Positions 23,943 to 34,541 are shown, counted from the first letter of the stretch. The stretch: 64,000 bases of DNA from Pigmentiphaga sp. NML080357 (GCF_002188465.1 NZ_NINW01000022.1:62001-126000); one strand, 5' to 3'. Notes: generated from the sequence alone by a model not told the origin. A program made the numbers and translations.

Positions 23943-25445
23943 TCAGTCTTCGACGAAGGTTTCTTCGCGCTTCTTGCGGATCGTGGGCGAGGCCACGATG
24001 AGCACCAGGATGGCGGCGATGACCAGCAGGGTCGCCGACAGCGGGCGCGTCACGAAGGTCGTGAAATCGCCGCGAGACAGGAGCAGGGCGCGGCGGAAGT
24101 TCTCTTCCATCATGGGGCCGAGGACCAGGCCCAGCAGCAGCGGGGCGCCTTCGCACTTCAGCTTGGACCAGATATAGCCGATCACACCGAAGGCCGCCGT
24201 CATCCAGATGTCGAACACGTTGTAGTTCAGCGTGTAGACACCGATCGAGCAGATCAACAGGATGGCCGGGAACAGGATGGGATAGGGAACCTTCAGCAGC
24301 TTGACCCAGATACCGATCAGCGGCAGGTTCAGGATCACCAGCATCAGGTTGCCGATCCACATCGACACGATCAGGCCCCAGAACAGGTCCGGGTTCGAGG
24401 TCATGACCTGGGGACCAGGCTGGATGTTGTGGATGGTCATGGCGCCGACCATCAGGGCCATGATGGCGTTGCCCGGGATACCCAGCGTGAGCAGCGGGAT
24501 GAACGAGGTCTGCGAGCCGGCGTTGTTGGCCGATTCGGGGCCTGCCACACCGCGGATGTTGCCCTTGCCGAAGGTTTCCGGCTTCTTGGACAGCTTCTTC
24601 TCGACTGTGTAGGACGCGAACGAGGACATCACCGCGCCGCCGCCGGGCAGGATGCCCAGCGCCGAACCGATGGCCGTGCCGCGGACGATGGCGGGCGCTG
24701 CTTCCTTCAGGTCGCTCCAGGTCGGGTACAGGTGGCCGATCTTGTCCAGGAAGACTTCGCGCTCTTCCTTCTGCTCGACGTTGCTGATGATTTCCGAGAA
24801 GCCGAACACGCCCATGGCCACGGCGGCGAAATCGATGCCGTCGGTCAGCTCGGGAATGCCGAACGAGAAGCGGGCCACGCCGGAGTTCACGTCGGTGCCC
24901 ACCATGCCGATCAACAGGCCCAGCAGGATCATGCAGATCGCCTTGAGCAGCGAGCCGGACGCCAGCACCACGGCGCCGATCAGGCCCAGGCACATCAGCG
25001 AGAAGTATTCCGCGGGACCGAACTGGAATGCGACTTCGGCCAGCGGGGGAGCGAACGCGGCGATCAGCAGCGTGCCGACGCAGCCGGCGAAGAACGAGCC
25101 GATGGCCGCAATGGCCAGGGCCTGTCCGGCTCGCCCGTTCCGGGCCATCTGGTATCCGTCCAGGCAGGTTACCACCGCGGAGGTTTCACCCGGCAGGTTC
25201 ACCAGAATGGCCGTGGTGGAGCCGCCATACTGAGCGCCGTAGTAGATGCCCGCCAGCATGATGAGGCCCGCCACGGGGGGCAGGGCGTACGTGATGGGCA
25301 GCAGCATCGCGATGGTGGGGACGGGGCCGAGTCCCGGCAGCACGCCCACCAGGGTGCCGATCAGGCAGCCCAGGAATGCGTAGATGATGTTCTGAAACGA
25401 TAATGCCGTTTCAAAACCAATGGCCAAGTGCTCAAACACTTCCAT
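23943..25445 (-). CDS. tctA: tripartite tricarboxylate transporter, large permease
   Basis: The 500-residue, highly hydrophobic TctA protein has about eleven or twelve membrane spans. Family motifs are GVLPGLGPVPTIAMLLPITY near the N-terminus and GILPGGGAVMSSFASYTVEKK in the middle. With TctB and a Bug receptor it imports carboxylates such as citrate, using a cation gradient. The C-terminus is a short charged cytosolic tail (IRKKREETFVED). It lies 12 bp after tctB. No receptor gene is directly attached; the nearest, at 26535, is across the orphan regulator. Confidence 0.95.
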   Translation of the reverse strand: MEVFEHLAIGFETALSFQNIIYAFLGCLIGTLVGVLPGLGPVPTIAMLLPITYALPPVAGLIMLAGIYYGAQYGGSTTAILVNLPGETSAVVTCLDGYQMARNGRAGQALAIAAIGSFFAGCVGTLLIAAFAPPLAEVAFQFGPAEYFSLMCLGLIGAVVLASGSLLKAICMILLGLLIGMVGTDVNSGVARFSFGIPELTDGIDFAAVAMGVFGFSEIISNVEQKEEREVFLDKIGHLYPTWSDLKEAAPAIVRGTAIGSALGILPGGGAVMSSFASYTVEKKLSKKPETFGKGNIRGVAGPESANNAGSQTSFIPLLTLGIPGNAIMALMVGAMTIHNIQPGPQVMTSNPDLFWGLIVSMWIGNLMLVILNLPLIGIWVKLLKVPYPILFPAILLICSIGVYTLNYNVFDIWMTAAFGVIGYIWSKLKCEGAPLLLGLVLGPMMEENFRRALLLSRGDFTTFVTRPLSATLLVIAAILVLIVASPTIRKKREETFVED

Positions 25446-25457
25446 GGATGGCTTTCC

Positions 25458-25922
25458 TTAGTTCAAACCGAGAAACGAAGGCCACAGCGGGAAGATGAGA
25501 CCCAGGCCCATGATAAAGATGAGGTGAATCGCGATCGTCAGGCAGATGCCGTTGATGATCGCGACCTTCCACTTGAACTCGTGGCTCGCCATGCTGGAGA
25601 GCAGGACCAGGAGGAAGGCAGACACGTAGAGGCCCAACGGACGCAGCAGAATGCCGAACAGCACCACGTTGCCCAGCACGATGGCCATGATCTTGAGGTG
25701 GAACTTCGGGACCACCGTTTTTTCGGCCTTGGGCGACAGCGACGAGATGCCGATGATCGCGCCGAGAATCGCCAGGATCACTCCCAGCCAGAAGGGGAAG
25801 TACCCGGGCCCCATCTTGGCCGCGGTACCCATCTGGTATTCGACGGCGAAGCCGGCAAAAAATAGGCCGAGGGCGACGAACATCACCCCGGCCCAGAAGT
25901 TTTGTTGAGACTGTATGCGCAT
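25458..25922 (-). CDS. tctB: tripartite tricarboxylate transporter, small permease
   Basis: The 154-residue TctB protein has four hydrophobic segments. The first, NFWAGVMFVALGLFFAGFA, leads to MGPGYFPFWLGVILAILG, a family hallmark. It forms the membrane complex with TctA. It is the first gene of tctBA. Two perfect 6-4-6 inverted repeats lie in the 270-bp region upstream. Confidence 0.93.
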   Translation of the reverse strand: MRIQSQQNFWAGVMFVALGLFFAGFAVEYQMGTAAKMGPGYFPFWLGVILAILGAIIGISSLSPKAEKTVVPKFHLKIMAIVLGNVVLFGILLRPLGLYVSAFLLVLLSSMASHEFKWKVAIINGICLTIAIHLIFIMGLGLIFPLWPSFLGLN

Positions 25923-26039
25923 TGAAGCGGGCTCCTATCTGACTTCACTTGCAAGGCCGGCATGTTAGCTCACGCGACGGGCGCGTGAATCATGAAATTG
26001 CGCGTAATGGGTCGGGGTTTTCCCGAAAAATGATGGATC

Positions 26040-26055
26040 GGCACAACTTTGTGCC
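26040..26055. promoter_or_regulatory. inverted repeat GGCACA-N4-TGTGCC in the tctB/luxR spacer
   Basis: A perfect 6-bp palindrome with a 4-bp centre (ACTT) lies about 117 bp upstream of tctB and 137 bp upstream of the orphan HTH gene. It has the size of a dimeric HTH-protein operator. The binding protein is unknown; the adjacent LuxR-type protein is the natural candidate. Confidence 0.45.
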
Positions 26056-26082
26056 AAATTGACCCATGGGATGTTCAGACTC

Positions 26083-26098
26083 CTGTCAGCCTTGACAG
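26083..26098. promoter_or_regulatory. inverted repeat CTGTCA-N4-TGACAG in the tctB/luxR spacer
   Basis: This second perfect 6-4-6 palindrome is centred 43 bp (four helical turns) from the first. Its right half includes TTGACA (26092-26097), a perfect -35 hexamer for the plus strand, though no clear -10 follows. If so, a protein bound here would control the orphan HTH gene. Confidence 0.45.
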
Positions 26099-26192
26099 AT
26101 TCTTTCCTTCGCAAAGTCGTGCAGACTTCCTGGCGGGCATCGAAAGCCCGGCTCGACAACAAGGTTTTTAAGAAAGAAGGAAAGGAAGGACG

Positions 26193-26510
26193 ATGAGGTC
26201 GAAATACTGGGAGGACGACGGTCAGGATTGGATGCGGCCCTTGACGCCGCGCGAGCGCGAAGTCATGGACCTATTGATCGAAGGGCGGGCGAACAAGGTG
26301 ATCGCCGATCGGCTGGGAATTTCCATACGCACCGTGGAAGTCCACCGCGCAAGGGTGTTGGCCAAGCTTGGCGTACGCAATGCGGTGGAGCTGGTTTGGC
26401 ATATGCATGCCCACCGGATGGCCGAGATGCGGGACATGCGTGTGGCCGAGGGAGGCCCCGATGGATCCGCCGGCACGCGTGCCGAGGCCTGGCGCTCCCG
26501 CGCCGATTGA
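26193..26510 (+). CDS. orphan LuxR/FixJ-type HTH protein
   Basis: The 105-residue protein is little more than a LuxR-family DNA-binding domain (about residues 17-75: LTPREREVMDLLIEGRANKVIADRLGISIRTVEVHRARVLAKLGVRN). There is no receiver domain and no sensor partner gene. An AAGGAAGG ribosome site precedes the ATG. It is divergent from tctBA and probably controls them. Such stand-alone GerE-type proteins act without phosphorylation. It is convergent with the Bug receptor at 26535. Confidence 0.88.
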   Translation: MRSKYWEDDGQDWMRPLTPREREVMDLLIEGRANKVIADRLGISIRTVEVHRARVLAKLGVRNAVELVWHMHAHRMAEMRDMRVAEGGPDGSAGTRAEAWRSRAD

Positions 26511-26534
26511 GCGCGCTCCCTCCGGCGCCGGGTT

Positions 26535-27530
26535 CTAGTTCAGCTTGGCGCCCGACACCTTGACGATTTCTGCGTACTTGCGCAGGTCGTCCCGCACCAG
26601 CGCCGCCAGCGATTCGGGCGTACCGGGCTCCGCATCGGATCCCATGCCGGCCAGGCGCTGGCGCAGCTCGGGGCTCGTCAATGCCTGCGCGAATTCATGG
26701 TGCAGTTTTTGAATCACACTTGCCGGCGTGTGCACGGGCGCGAACACGCCGAACCACGTTCCCAGGTCGAAGGCGGGCACGCCGGCCTCCATCATGGTCG
26801 GCACCTCGGGCAGCAGGCGGGACCGCGATGCCGTGGTGACCGCCAGCGCCTTGAGTTTGCCCGCGGCAATGAGCGGCGAGGCTGCCGCCAGGTTGTCGAA
26901 CATGAAATCGGTCTGGCCGCTCAGCAGGGCCACCTGCGCGGGCGTCGCGCCGGCGTAGGGAATGTGGGCGGCGAACACGCCCGCGCGAGTCTTGAGCAGT
27001 TCCCCCGCCAGATGTCCGGCGCTGCCGTTGCCGCCCGAGCCCATGTTGAGCTTGCCCGGGTTCTGCCTGGCATGGCGGATCAGGTCCTGCACGGTGTCCA
27101 CGCGCAGCCTGGCCGCGGTGGCCGGGTTCATCACCAGGACGTTGGGTACGGACGCCACCAGGACGATGGGGGCGAAGTCCTTGACCGGATCATAGGGAAT
27201 GCTCGGGAACAGCGCGGGGTTGATCGCATGCGTGGCGACCGCGCCCATCACCAGCGTATAGCCATCCGGCGCCGACTTGGCGACCAGGTCGGCGCCGATG
27301 TTGCCGCCCGCGCCGGCCTTGTTCTCGACGACCATGGGCTGGCCCAGCGCCGGCCGGACCTTCTCGGCCAGCGCGCGGGCCATGATGTCCAGCGGGCCGC
27401 CCGGGGGATACGGCACGACGAAGCGGACGGGACGGGTGGGATAGGCGGCCTCCTGGGCGGCAGCCGGTTGTGCCAGCCAGGCGCATGCCAGTGCCGCGCC
27501 GCAGGCGCGCAGGATCCGGCGTCGAGTCAT
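26535..27530 (-). CDS. Bug/TctC-family periplasmic solute-binding protein
   Basis: The 331-residue protein has a signal peptide (RILRACGAALACAWLAQPAAAQ). Bug motifs follow: YPTRPVRFVVPYPPGGPLD, QPMVVENKAGAGGNIGADLVAKSAPDGYTL, GSGGNGSAGHLAGELLK and IPYAGATPAQVALLSGQTDFMFDN. It may serve tctBA, which lies 600 bp further along the same strand, or act alone. It follows msrA by 13 bp and so may be read from the msrA transcript. Ligand unknown. Confidence 0.9.
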   Translation of the reverse strand: MTRRRILRACGAALACAWLAQPAAAQEAAYPTRPVRFVVPYPPGGPLDIMARALAEKVRPALGQPMVVENKAGAGGNIGADLVAKSAPDGYTLVMGAVATHAINPALFPSIPYDPVKDFAPIVLVASVPNVLVMNPATAARLRVDTVQDLIRHARQNPGKLNMGSGGNGSAGHLAGELLKTRAGVFAAHIPYAGATPAQVALLSGQTDFMFDNLAAASPLIAAGKLKALAVTTASRSRLLPEVPTMMEAGVPAFDLGTWFGVFAPVHTPASVIQKLHHEFAQALTSPELRQRLAGMGSDAEPGTPESLAALVRDDLRKYAEIVKVSGAKLN

Positions 27531-27543
27531 GAAATGTGTTCCT

Positions 27544-28089
27544 TCAGGTTTTCTTGAGCTTGTGGGCGAAGTTCTTGCGCATCTTCGCCACCTTGGGGGC
27601 TACCACGAAGGCGCAATACCCCTGGCCGGGGTTGCGCAGGAAATAGTCGCGGTGATAGTCCTCGGCAGGCCAGACCGTGGACGGCGGCAGCAGTTCGGTC
27701 ACGATCGGCGCGCCGAACACGTTGCGCGCCTGCAGGTCGGCGATGACCTCGCGCGCGGCTTCCTGCTGCGCCGGCGTCTGCCAGAAAATCGCCGAGCGGT
27801 ACTGCGGCCCGACGTCGTTGCCCTGCCGATTGGGGGTGGTCGGGTCGTGCGAAGCGAAGAAAATCTCCAGCAGCTCGTGGTAGTCGATCACGGCGGGGTC
27901 GTAGGTGATGGACACGACCTCCACGTGGCCGGTATTGCCTTCGCAGACCTGCTCGTAGGTCGGCCGCTCCACGTGGCCGCCGGCATAGCCGGAGTCGGCG
28001 CGCAGCACGCCTTCGATCTGCTGGAATACGGCTTCGATACACCAGAAGCAGCCGCCGCCGAACACGGCTGTCTCGACTTGTGCAGGCAT
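27544..28089 (-). CDS. msrA: peptide-methionine (S)-S-oxide reductase
   Basis: The 181-residue enzyme repairs oxidised methionine. The active-site motif GGCFWCIEAVF has nucleophile Cys14. Family motifs GYAGGHVERPTYEQVCEGNTGHVEVV and NRQGNDVGPQYRSAIF follow. A resolving cysteine may be in GQGYCAFVV. The start ATG at 28089 begins MPAQVETAVF. The cytochrome c gene upstream on the same strand is 180 bp away. Confidence 0.96.
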   Translation of the reverse strand: MPAQVETAVFGGGCFWCIEAVFQQIEGVLRADSGYAGGHVERPTYEQVCEGNTGHVEVVSITYDPAVIDYHELLEIFFASHDPTTPNRQGNDVGPQYRSAIFWQTPAQQEAAREVIADLQARNVFGAPIVTELLPPSTVWPAEDYHRDYFLRNPGQGYCAFVVAPKVAKMRKNFAHKLKKT

Positions 28090-28272
28090 GACATACCTCG
28101 CGATGGATGCCGGCGCGCTCGGCGCCCTTGCTTATAGTGTATGCGCTGCCGGGGAAGCGGGCCGGAGCCGGGGGCGGCTCCGCCTATATACGTCTCATGG
28201 TGCCGCCGCCGCAAATTACCGTTGCGGCGCTGGCAACAACCGGGGATGGAAGGCGCCGATTGCGGCCGGCTA

Positions 28273-28602
28273 TCACGGCTTGAGCGAGAGAATCCACTGC
28301 GCCAGTTTCTGCGCCTCGTCGTCGTTGACGGCATTCTGCGCGGGCATGGGGATCGCCCCCCACTTGCGCACGCTGCCCTTGCGTATGGACGTTGCCAGCT
28401 TGTCGGCCGCGCCGGCTTCGCTGCCATAGCGCTGCGCCACGCTCTGGTAGGAGGGGCCGACGAGCTTGGCCTCCACGCTGTGACAGGCCATGCAGTTTTT
28501 CGCCTTGGCGAGATCGGGGCCGGTGGTCTGGGCGCCTGCCGCCGCATGCAGGGCGGCCAGCGCCAGCAGTGCGCCGAGGCGCAGGGTACGAACGGGCATC
28601 AT
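28273..28602 (-). CDS. small class I cytochrome c
   Basis: The 109-residue precursor has a Sec signal (about residues 1-24), then a single heme-attachment motif CMACH (37-41) and an axial Met86 in [11 protein letters not shown]. The mature size of about 85 residues matches the cytochrome c551/c5 group, electron carriers of the periplasm. The start is taken at the first of two adjacent ATG codons (28602), with GGAAG upstream. It is divergent from lgt. The redox partner is not evident. Confidence 0.92.
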   Translation of the reverse strand: MMPVRTLRLGALLALAALHAAAGAQTTGPDLAKAKNCMACHSVEAKLVGPSYQSVAQRYGSEAGAADKLATSIRKGSVRKWGAIPMPAQNAVNDDEAQKLAQWILSLKP

Positions 28603-28803
28603 GTGTCTTCCGTTGAAAGCGAGTACGCGGAGCGCGGGATTCTTCGAACGGCAGAGTATAAACAAGCGGGAAGCGCGCCAGGCCGCCTTCGGCCGGCCTG
28701 CGTCGATCTGTCACGGGGGCGATCTCGCGGGGAGTTATCATCCAGCATTCCGATACCGCGGCCGGGCATGCGCCCGGCCTTTTCCTGGAAGGCGCGCGCA
28801 GAC

Positions 28804-29589
28804 ATGTTGGTTCACCCGCAGTTTTCTCCCATCGCATTCGAGATCGGACCCTTGGCCGTGCGCTGGTATGGCCTCATGTACCTGGTGGCGTTCGTGCTGG
28901 CCTGGACGCTTGGCCGTTGGCGCATCCGGCACGGCAAGACCGCGCTCACCACCCGCGACCTGGACGACCTGTTGTTCTACAGCGTGCTGGGCGTGGTGCT
29001 GGGCGGCCGCCTCGGCTACGTGCTGTTCTACAAGCCCGCGTATTACCTTGCCCACCCGCTGGAGATCCTCGCGGTGTGGCATGGCGGCATGTCGTTCCAC
29101 GGCGGACTGCTGGGCGTGCTGCTGGTCATGGCGCTGTTCGCCCGGCGGCGCGGGTTCCGGTTCCTGCAAGTGGGCGATTTCGTCGCCACGCTGGTGCCGC
29201 TGGGGCTAGCGGCGGGGCGGCTGGGCAATTTCATCAACGGCGAACTATGGGGCCGGCCGACCTCGGTGCCGTGGGGCATGGTGTTTCCGCAAGCCGGCGA
29301 CGGCGTCGCGCGCCACCCCTCGCAACTGTATGAAGTGGGCCTGGAAGGGCTGGCCTTGTTCGCGATCGTTTGGCTGTTCGCCAGCAGGCCGCGGCCGGTG
29401 GGGCAGGTCAGCGCGGTCTTCCTGATGGGCTACGGGATCTTCCGCTTCCTCGTGGAATACACGCGGGAGCCGGACAGCTTCCTGGGCGTGCTGGCCGCCG
29501 GGCTCAGCATGGGGCAATGGTTGTCGCTGCCCATGGTGCTGGCCGGCATCGCCATGTTCGCCTGGTCGCGGCGGCAGGCGGTAGCCTGA
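28804..29589 (+). CDS. lgt: prolipoprotein diacylglyceryl transferase
   Basis: The 261-residue inner-membrane enzyme transfers diacylglyceryl from phosphatidylglycerol to the lipobox cysteine of preprolipoproteins. The Lgt signature is [14 protein letters not shown] (138-151), and the essential [10 protein letters not shown] loop is at 92-101. About seven membrane spans are visible. It would process the small lipoprotein encoded at 10783-11016. The downstream SIMPL gene is convergent, with 19 bp between stops. Confidence 0.97.
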   Translation: MLVHPQFSPIAFEIGPLAVRWYGLMYLVAFVLAWTLGRWRIRHGKTALTTRDLDDLLFYSVLGVVLGGRLGYVLFYKPAYYLAHPLEILAVWHGGMSFHGGLLGVLLVMALFARRRGFRFLQVGDFVATLVPLGLAAGRLGNFINGELWGRPTSVPWGMVFPQAGDGVARHPSQLYEVGLEGLALFAIVWLFASRPRPVGQVSAVFLMGYGIFRFLVEYTREPDSFLGVLAAGLSMGQWLSLPMVLAGIAMFAWSRRQAVA

Positions 29590-29608
29590 ACCGCCGCCCG
29601 GCCGCCTG

Positions 29609-30346
29609 TTACTGCAGGTAGACCGTGCCGCGCACGGAAACCGTCACCGTCGACTTGCCGCCTTCCAGCGGCAGGTCGGCCGCCTTGGCTTCCATGGCGG
29701 GGGCCGCCATCGCATAGGCCCGCGGCATGGGCGTGACCGTGCCGCTGCCGCTCAGATCGAGCTGCTTGACGGTATAGCCCGAGAAGCCGAACGCCTTGGC
29801 CGCCTGCGAGGCGCGCGTGCCGAAGGCCTTGGCGGCATCGGCCAGCAGGCGTTGCTCCTCGGCCTCGCGCGCTTCGCGCGACAGCGAGAACGCCACGTTG
29901 GACACGGCCATCTGCTTGCTCAGTTCGCCGGCGAGCTTGGACGCCGCCACGAAATCCTTGGATTCCAATATCAGTTCGGCGCGGCCGCGCCAGCTCGTGA
30001 TGCGCCCATTGCGGTCGGTATTGGCCCAGACGTTGTAGTTGCCGCTGCGCGCGGTAACGGCGGTATTGCGCTTGGCCTCGGCAAGCGTGGCCTCGAGCAG
30101 CTGATTGAGCTGCTGCGACAGCTTGGCCTGGTCGTTGCCCTCGATTTCGTTGGCGAGCGTGATGGTCACCTTGTCCTGCGCGACTTCGGAGGTGGCCCCG
30201 GCCGACAGCGAGAGCGTCGGCCGATCGGGCTTGGCCTCGGGCGCGGCCTGGGCGAGGGCGACGGACGACGTCGCGGCCAGCGCGGTCAGGGCCGCGCCGA
30301 AGAAAGCGCGACGCATCGTGAGAGCAAGAGCGGGGCGGTGAGCCAT
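29609..30346 (-). CDS. SIMPL-domain (DUF541) periplasmic protein
   Basis: The 245-residue product has a signal peptide (cleavage near VALAQAAPEA) and a SIMPL/DUF541 domain from about residue 42 (TLSLSAGATSEVAQDKVTITLANEIEG) to the end (STVTVSVRGTVYLQ). Related proteins are BP26/OMP28 of Brucella and YggE, which form oligomers and are linked to oxidative stress tolerance. The TSUP permease gene lies 62 bp upstream on the same strand. Confidence 0.9.
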   Translation of the reverse strand: MAHRPALALTMRRAFFGAALTALAATSSVALAQAAPEAKPDRPTLSLSAGATSEVAQDKVTITLANEIEGNDQAKLSQQLNQLLEATLAEAKRNTAVTARSGNYNVWANTDRNGRITSWRGRAELILESKDFVAASKLAGELSKQMAVSNVAFSLSREAREAEEQRLLADAAKAFGTRASQAAKAFGFSGYTVKQLDLSGSGTVTPMPRAYAMAAPAMEAKAADLPLEGGKSTVTVSVRGTVYLQ

Positions 30347-30408
30347 GGTGTGATTCCTTGTTCTGATTGAAGATCGGGCCGACCGGACACGCCGCGACGC
30401 AGCGTGCG

Positions 30409-31230
30409 CTATGCGCCTGCCAAGGCGGTGACGGCCTTGTATAGCATGTAGACCGCCAGCAGCATCAGCAGGTAGGCGAAGATGCGCTTGAGCGACCGCA
30501 CCGGCAGCTTGTGCGCGGTGTGGGCGCCGACCGGGGCCAGCAGCACGCTGGACACGATGAGCACGATCAGCCCCGGCCAATAGACATACCCGAGCATGCC
30601 GGGTTGCGCGCTTTCATGCTGCATGCCTGACCAGATGTAACCCGCGGTATTGGCAAGCGCGATCGGGAACCCGAGCGCGGCCGAGGTGGCCACGGCGTTG
30701 TGCAACGGGACGTTGCACCAGGTCATGAAAGGGACGGAAACAAAGCCGCCGCCTGCGCCCACCAGTCCCGACAGAAAGCCGATGCCCGTTCCCACGGCGG
30801 ACGTGCCCACCGTACCGGGCATCTGCCGGGTGGGCTTGGGTTTCTTGTCCAACAGCATCTGTATGGCCGAATAGCCGACGAAGACGGCAAATACCAGTGC
30901 CAGCCATCCGGTCTTCAGGAAAGCGAACACCGCCCCGCCCGCCAGCAGCCCTCCTATCACCAGGCCCGGGGCAAAGCGCGCCACGATATCCCAGCGCACC
31001 GCGCCGCGCTTGTGGTGCGCACGCACGCTGGATATGGAGGTAAAGAGGATCGACGCCATCGACGTCGCGATCGCCGCATGGACCACCAGATCCGAAGGCA
31101 GTCCCTGCCAGGTGAACAGCATGGTCAGGAACGGCACCATGATCATGCCGCCGCCTATGCCGAGCAATCCGGCCGCAAAGCCCGTGCAAGCGCCGAGAAC
31201 CAGCAGAGCGACGATCAGTAAGGGGTCCAT
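30409..31230 (-). CDS. TSUP (TauE/SafE) family membrane permease
   Basis: The 273-residue protein has about eight hydrophobic segments and the two internally related TSUP motifs GFAAGLLGIGGGMIMVPFL and GFLSGLVGAGGGFVSVPFM. These proteins export or import sulfur-containing or organic anions such as sulfite, sulfoacetate or taurine-derived compounds. No sulfur gene is nearby to narrow the substrate. The 6S RNA terminator lies just upstream. Confidence 0.9.
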   Translation of the reverse strand: MDPLLIVALLVLGACTGFAAGLLGIGGGMIMVPFLTMLFTWQGLPSDLVVHAAIATSMASILFTSISSVRAHHKRGAVRWDIVARFAPGLVIGGLLAGGAVFAFLKTGWLALVFAVFVGYSAIQMLLDKKPKPTRQMPGTVGTSAVGTGIGFLSGLVGAGGGFVSVPFMTWCNVPLHNAVATSAALGFPIALANTAGYIWSGMQHESAQPGMLGYVYWPGLIVLIVSSVLLAPVGAHTAHKLPVRSLKRIFAYLLMLLAVYMLYKAVTALAGA

Positions 31231-31266
31231 GTCTTGTCTATTTATTTGTGTTGTGAAGGAGAGGGA

Positions 31267-31302
31267 CAAAAAAACACCGGAGCACACACGAGTATGCTCC
31301 GG
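31267..31302 (-). terminator. Rho-independent terminator of 6S RNA
   Basis: On the minus strand CCGGAGCA (31302-31295), a 10-base loop and TGCTCCGG (31284-31277) are followed, after 2 bases, by a run of U residues (31274-31267). It directly follows the 3' strand of the 6S closing stem. Confidence 0.88.
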
Positions 31303-31455
31303 CTTGGGTAGGGTCCCCGCCTGTGTCGCTAGGCCGGCATCCTGAACCGGAGGTTCAAGGTGGTCGCGGTCAGCCTCGCTTCGGGTTCGTCTGACTGGAG
31401 ACGATCACGCCCGCGGGCAATTTCCACAACCTCATGCCATTAGCATGGGTCCAAG
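31303..31455 (-). ncRNA. ssrS: 6S RNA
   Basis: The minus strand downstream of zapA carries CCACCTTGAACCTCCGGTTCA, which matches the conserved CACCTTGAACC...GGTTCA hairpin of proteobacterial 6S RNA. The short closing stem CTTGG (31455-31451) pairs with CCAAG (31307-31303). The central region with GGCATGAGGTTGTGG on one side and CGAGGCTGACCGCG on the other would give the open bubble that mimics promoter DNA for sigma-70 RNA polymerase. A TATATT box lies at 31462-31457. The exact ends are uncertain by some bases. zapA-ssrS linkage is the rule in this phylum. Confidence 0.83.
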
Positions 31456-31542
31456 AAATATAAGGCCAAACACGAGCACGGCAGGGAAAACTGATCATAC
31501 GCGTTTGTGCTGCACCGAAAAGTACCGCACAAACATCAAAAC

Positions 31543-31845
31543 TCAAAATAGCTTTTCTTGGGTTCCCAAGGCGGCATCGACCATTCGATGCATGTCTTCA
31601 ATTTTACGCTTATAGTCGCCGACTGCAAGGCGTGCGTCGGGAGATTTCGCGTTCATCAGTTCGCCGGCAAGCTGCAGCGCCGCCATCACCGCGATGCGTT
31701 CGGTGCCCGCCACCTTGCCGCTGGCCTTGATCCGCTGCATGGTGCGGTCGACCATGTTGGCCGCGGTCAGCAGGGCTTCTTTTTCGGATGGTTCGCAGGC
31801 GAGCGGATATTCCTTGCCGAGTATCGTGACGTCAAGTCGTTCCAT
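31543..31845 (-). CDS. zapA: cell division protein ZapA
   Basis: The 100-residue ZapA protein binds and bundles FtsZ at the division site. The N-terminal strand MERLDVTILGKEYPLACEP and the NMVDRTMQRIK / TERIAVMAALQLAGELM segments match the family. The C-terminus is a coiled coil. The start lies inside the end of the upstream coiled-coil gene (14-nt overlap). 6S RNA follows. Confidence 0.93.
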   Translation of the reverse strand: MERLDVTILGKEYPLACEPSEKEALLTAANMVDRTMQRIKASGKVAGTERIAVMAALQLAGELMNAKSPDARLAVGDYKRKIEDMHRMVDAALGTQEKLF

Positions 31846-32134
31846 ATAGACTCCGAGCGCCCGGATCGGCGCCTTCTGCAGCAGAGGGAGAAGCGTTGTC
31901 CGGCACCTGGGCTTCGCCTTCGGCGTCGTCGGTCGGCTCTTCGCCGCCCGGCAGGCGGGCCAGCACGCCCTCGACCCGTGCCTGGGCGGCGGCCAGCGTC
32001 TCGCGCAGCATGCGGATGTGGGAGTCGCGCTGGGCAAGGCTCTTGCCCAATGCCGCGTTCTCATCGCGCAGGCTTTGGGTGAGCTCCGTAAGCTGGCGTA
32101 TGCGGCTGGCAAGAAGGTCGAGATCTTCGATCAT
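31832..32134 (-). CDS. ZapB-like coiled-coil protein upstream of zapA
   Basis: The 100-residue product starts at MIEDLDLLASRIRQL. About residues 1-65 are heptad-patterned coiled coil (LTELTQSLRDENAALGKSLAQRDSHIRMLRETL), and an acidic, disordered tail follows. The gene pattern and size match the TIGR02449-type proteins next to zapA, which resemble ZapB. It probably joins ZapA in the Z-ring layer. An ATG six codons upstream is also in frame; the internal one gives the family-like N-terminus. Confidence 0.8.
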   Translation of the reverse strand: MIEDLDLLASRIRQLTELTQSLRDENAALGKSLAQRDSHIRMLRETLAAAQARVEGVLARLPGGEEPTDDAEGEAQVPDNASPSAAEGADPGARSLYGTT

Positions 32135-32268
32135 GGGCGTATCGTAAACCATCCAGTGCCGGGAATTGTAGCGAACCGCCGGCGGCCGGGAGCCCGGCCG
32201 CGCGCCGTTGTATCAATTGCTTGCAAGCATGGCAACCGTGCGCCCCCCGCGCATGGCCGAGGGTACGC

Positions 32269-34061
<1,793 letters not shown>

Positions 34062-34072
34062 GTCGGGAACGT

Positions 34073-34264
34073 TCAGGCGTCCGTTTGATAGACATAAGGC
34101 TTCTGCGGCACCGTCCCGGCCTTGAAGCCTTCGACGAGTTCCGGATCGATGGTCTTGTCCCACAGGCGCGCGCGGCCCTTCTTCTGCTCGGCTTCGAGAT
34201 GGGGACGCTGACGCTTGAGGTCTTGCAGGAATTGGGTGATATCGGATTCGTAGCTCTTGGCCAT
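34073..34264 (-). CDS. DUF3460 small protein
   Basis: The 63-residue product begins MAKSYESDITQFLQDLKRQRPHLE and continues with GRARLWDKTIDPELVEGFKAG and PQKPYVYQ. These are DUF3460 motifs; the family is commonly found upstream of scpA and panC in Burkholderiales. The start at 34264 was preferred to an in-frame ATG 7 codons upstream because homologues begin MAKxYES. Function unknown. The adjoining spacer (34265-34541) holds an AT-rich stretch around 34400-34540 but no further gene that I can support. Confidence 0.88.
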   Translation of the reverse strand: MAKSYESDITQFLQDLKRQRPHLEAEQKKGRARLWDKTIDPELVEGFKAGTVPQKPYVYQTDA

Positions 34265-34541
34265 GACTAACCTTTGTTCTGGCATGCCGCGCCCTGGCCG
34301 GCGCAGCTCGTGTCCGCCGGCGGGCGTTCATCGCACTCGGGAGTTTACTGCACCCTGGGGCCGCGCCGCCTTGGCGCTGGCGGTATTTCCGGTTTCGGAG
34401 CAGAAGTGCAGGAAATTTCAGGAAAAAGCGAATAAGAAGAAAATCGTTTCGTCAGAAACCCGGTTTGGACGGAAATTTGCAGTAATTTTGCGGAGCTGCA
34501 TTGATAAAGTATCCGCAGTTTCACAACACTGCGATTTCCCC

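Noticed and set aside
28162-28179. GGAGCC-N6-GGCTCC hairpin between the cytochrome c and msrA genes
   Set aside because: The stem is short, there is no U-run and its position fits neither a terminator nor an attenuator well; chance is likely at this GC content.
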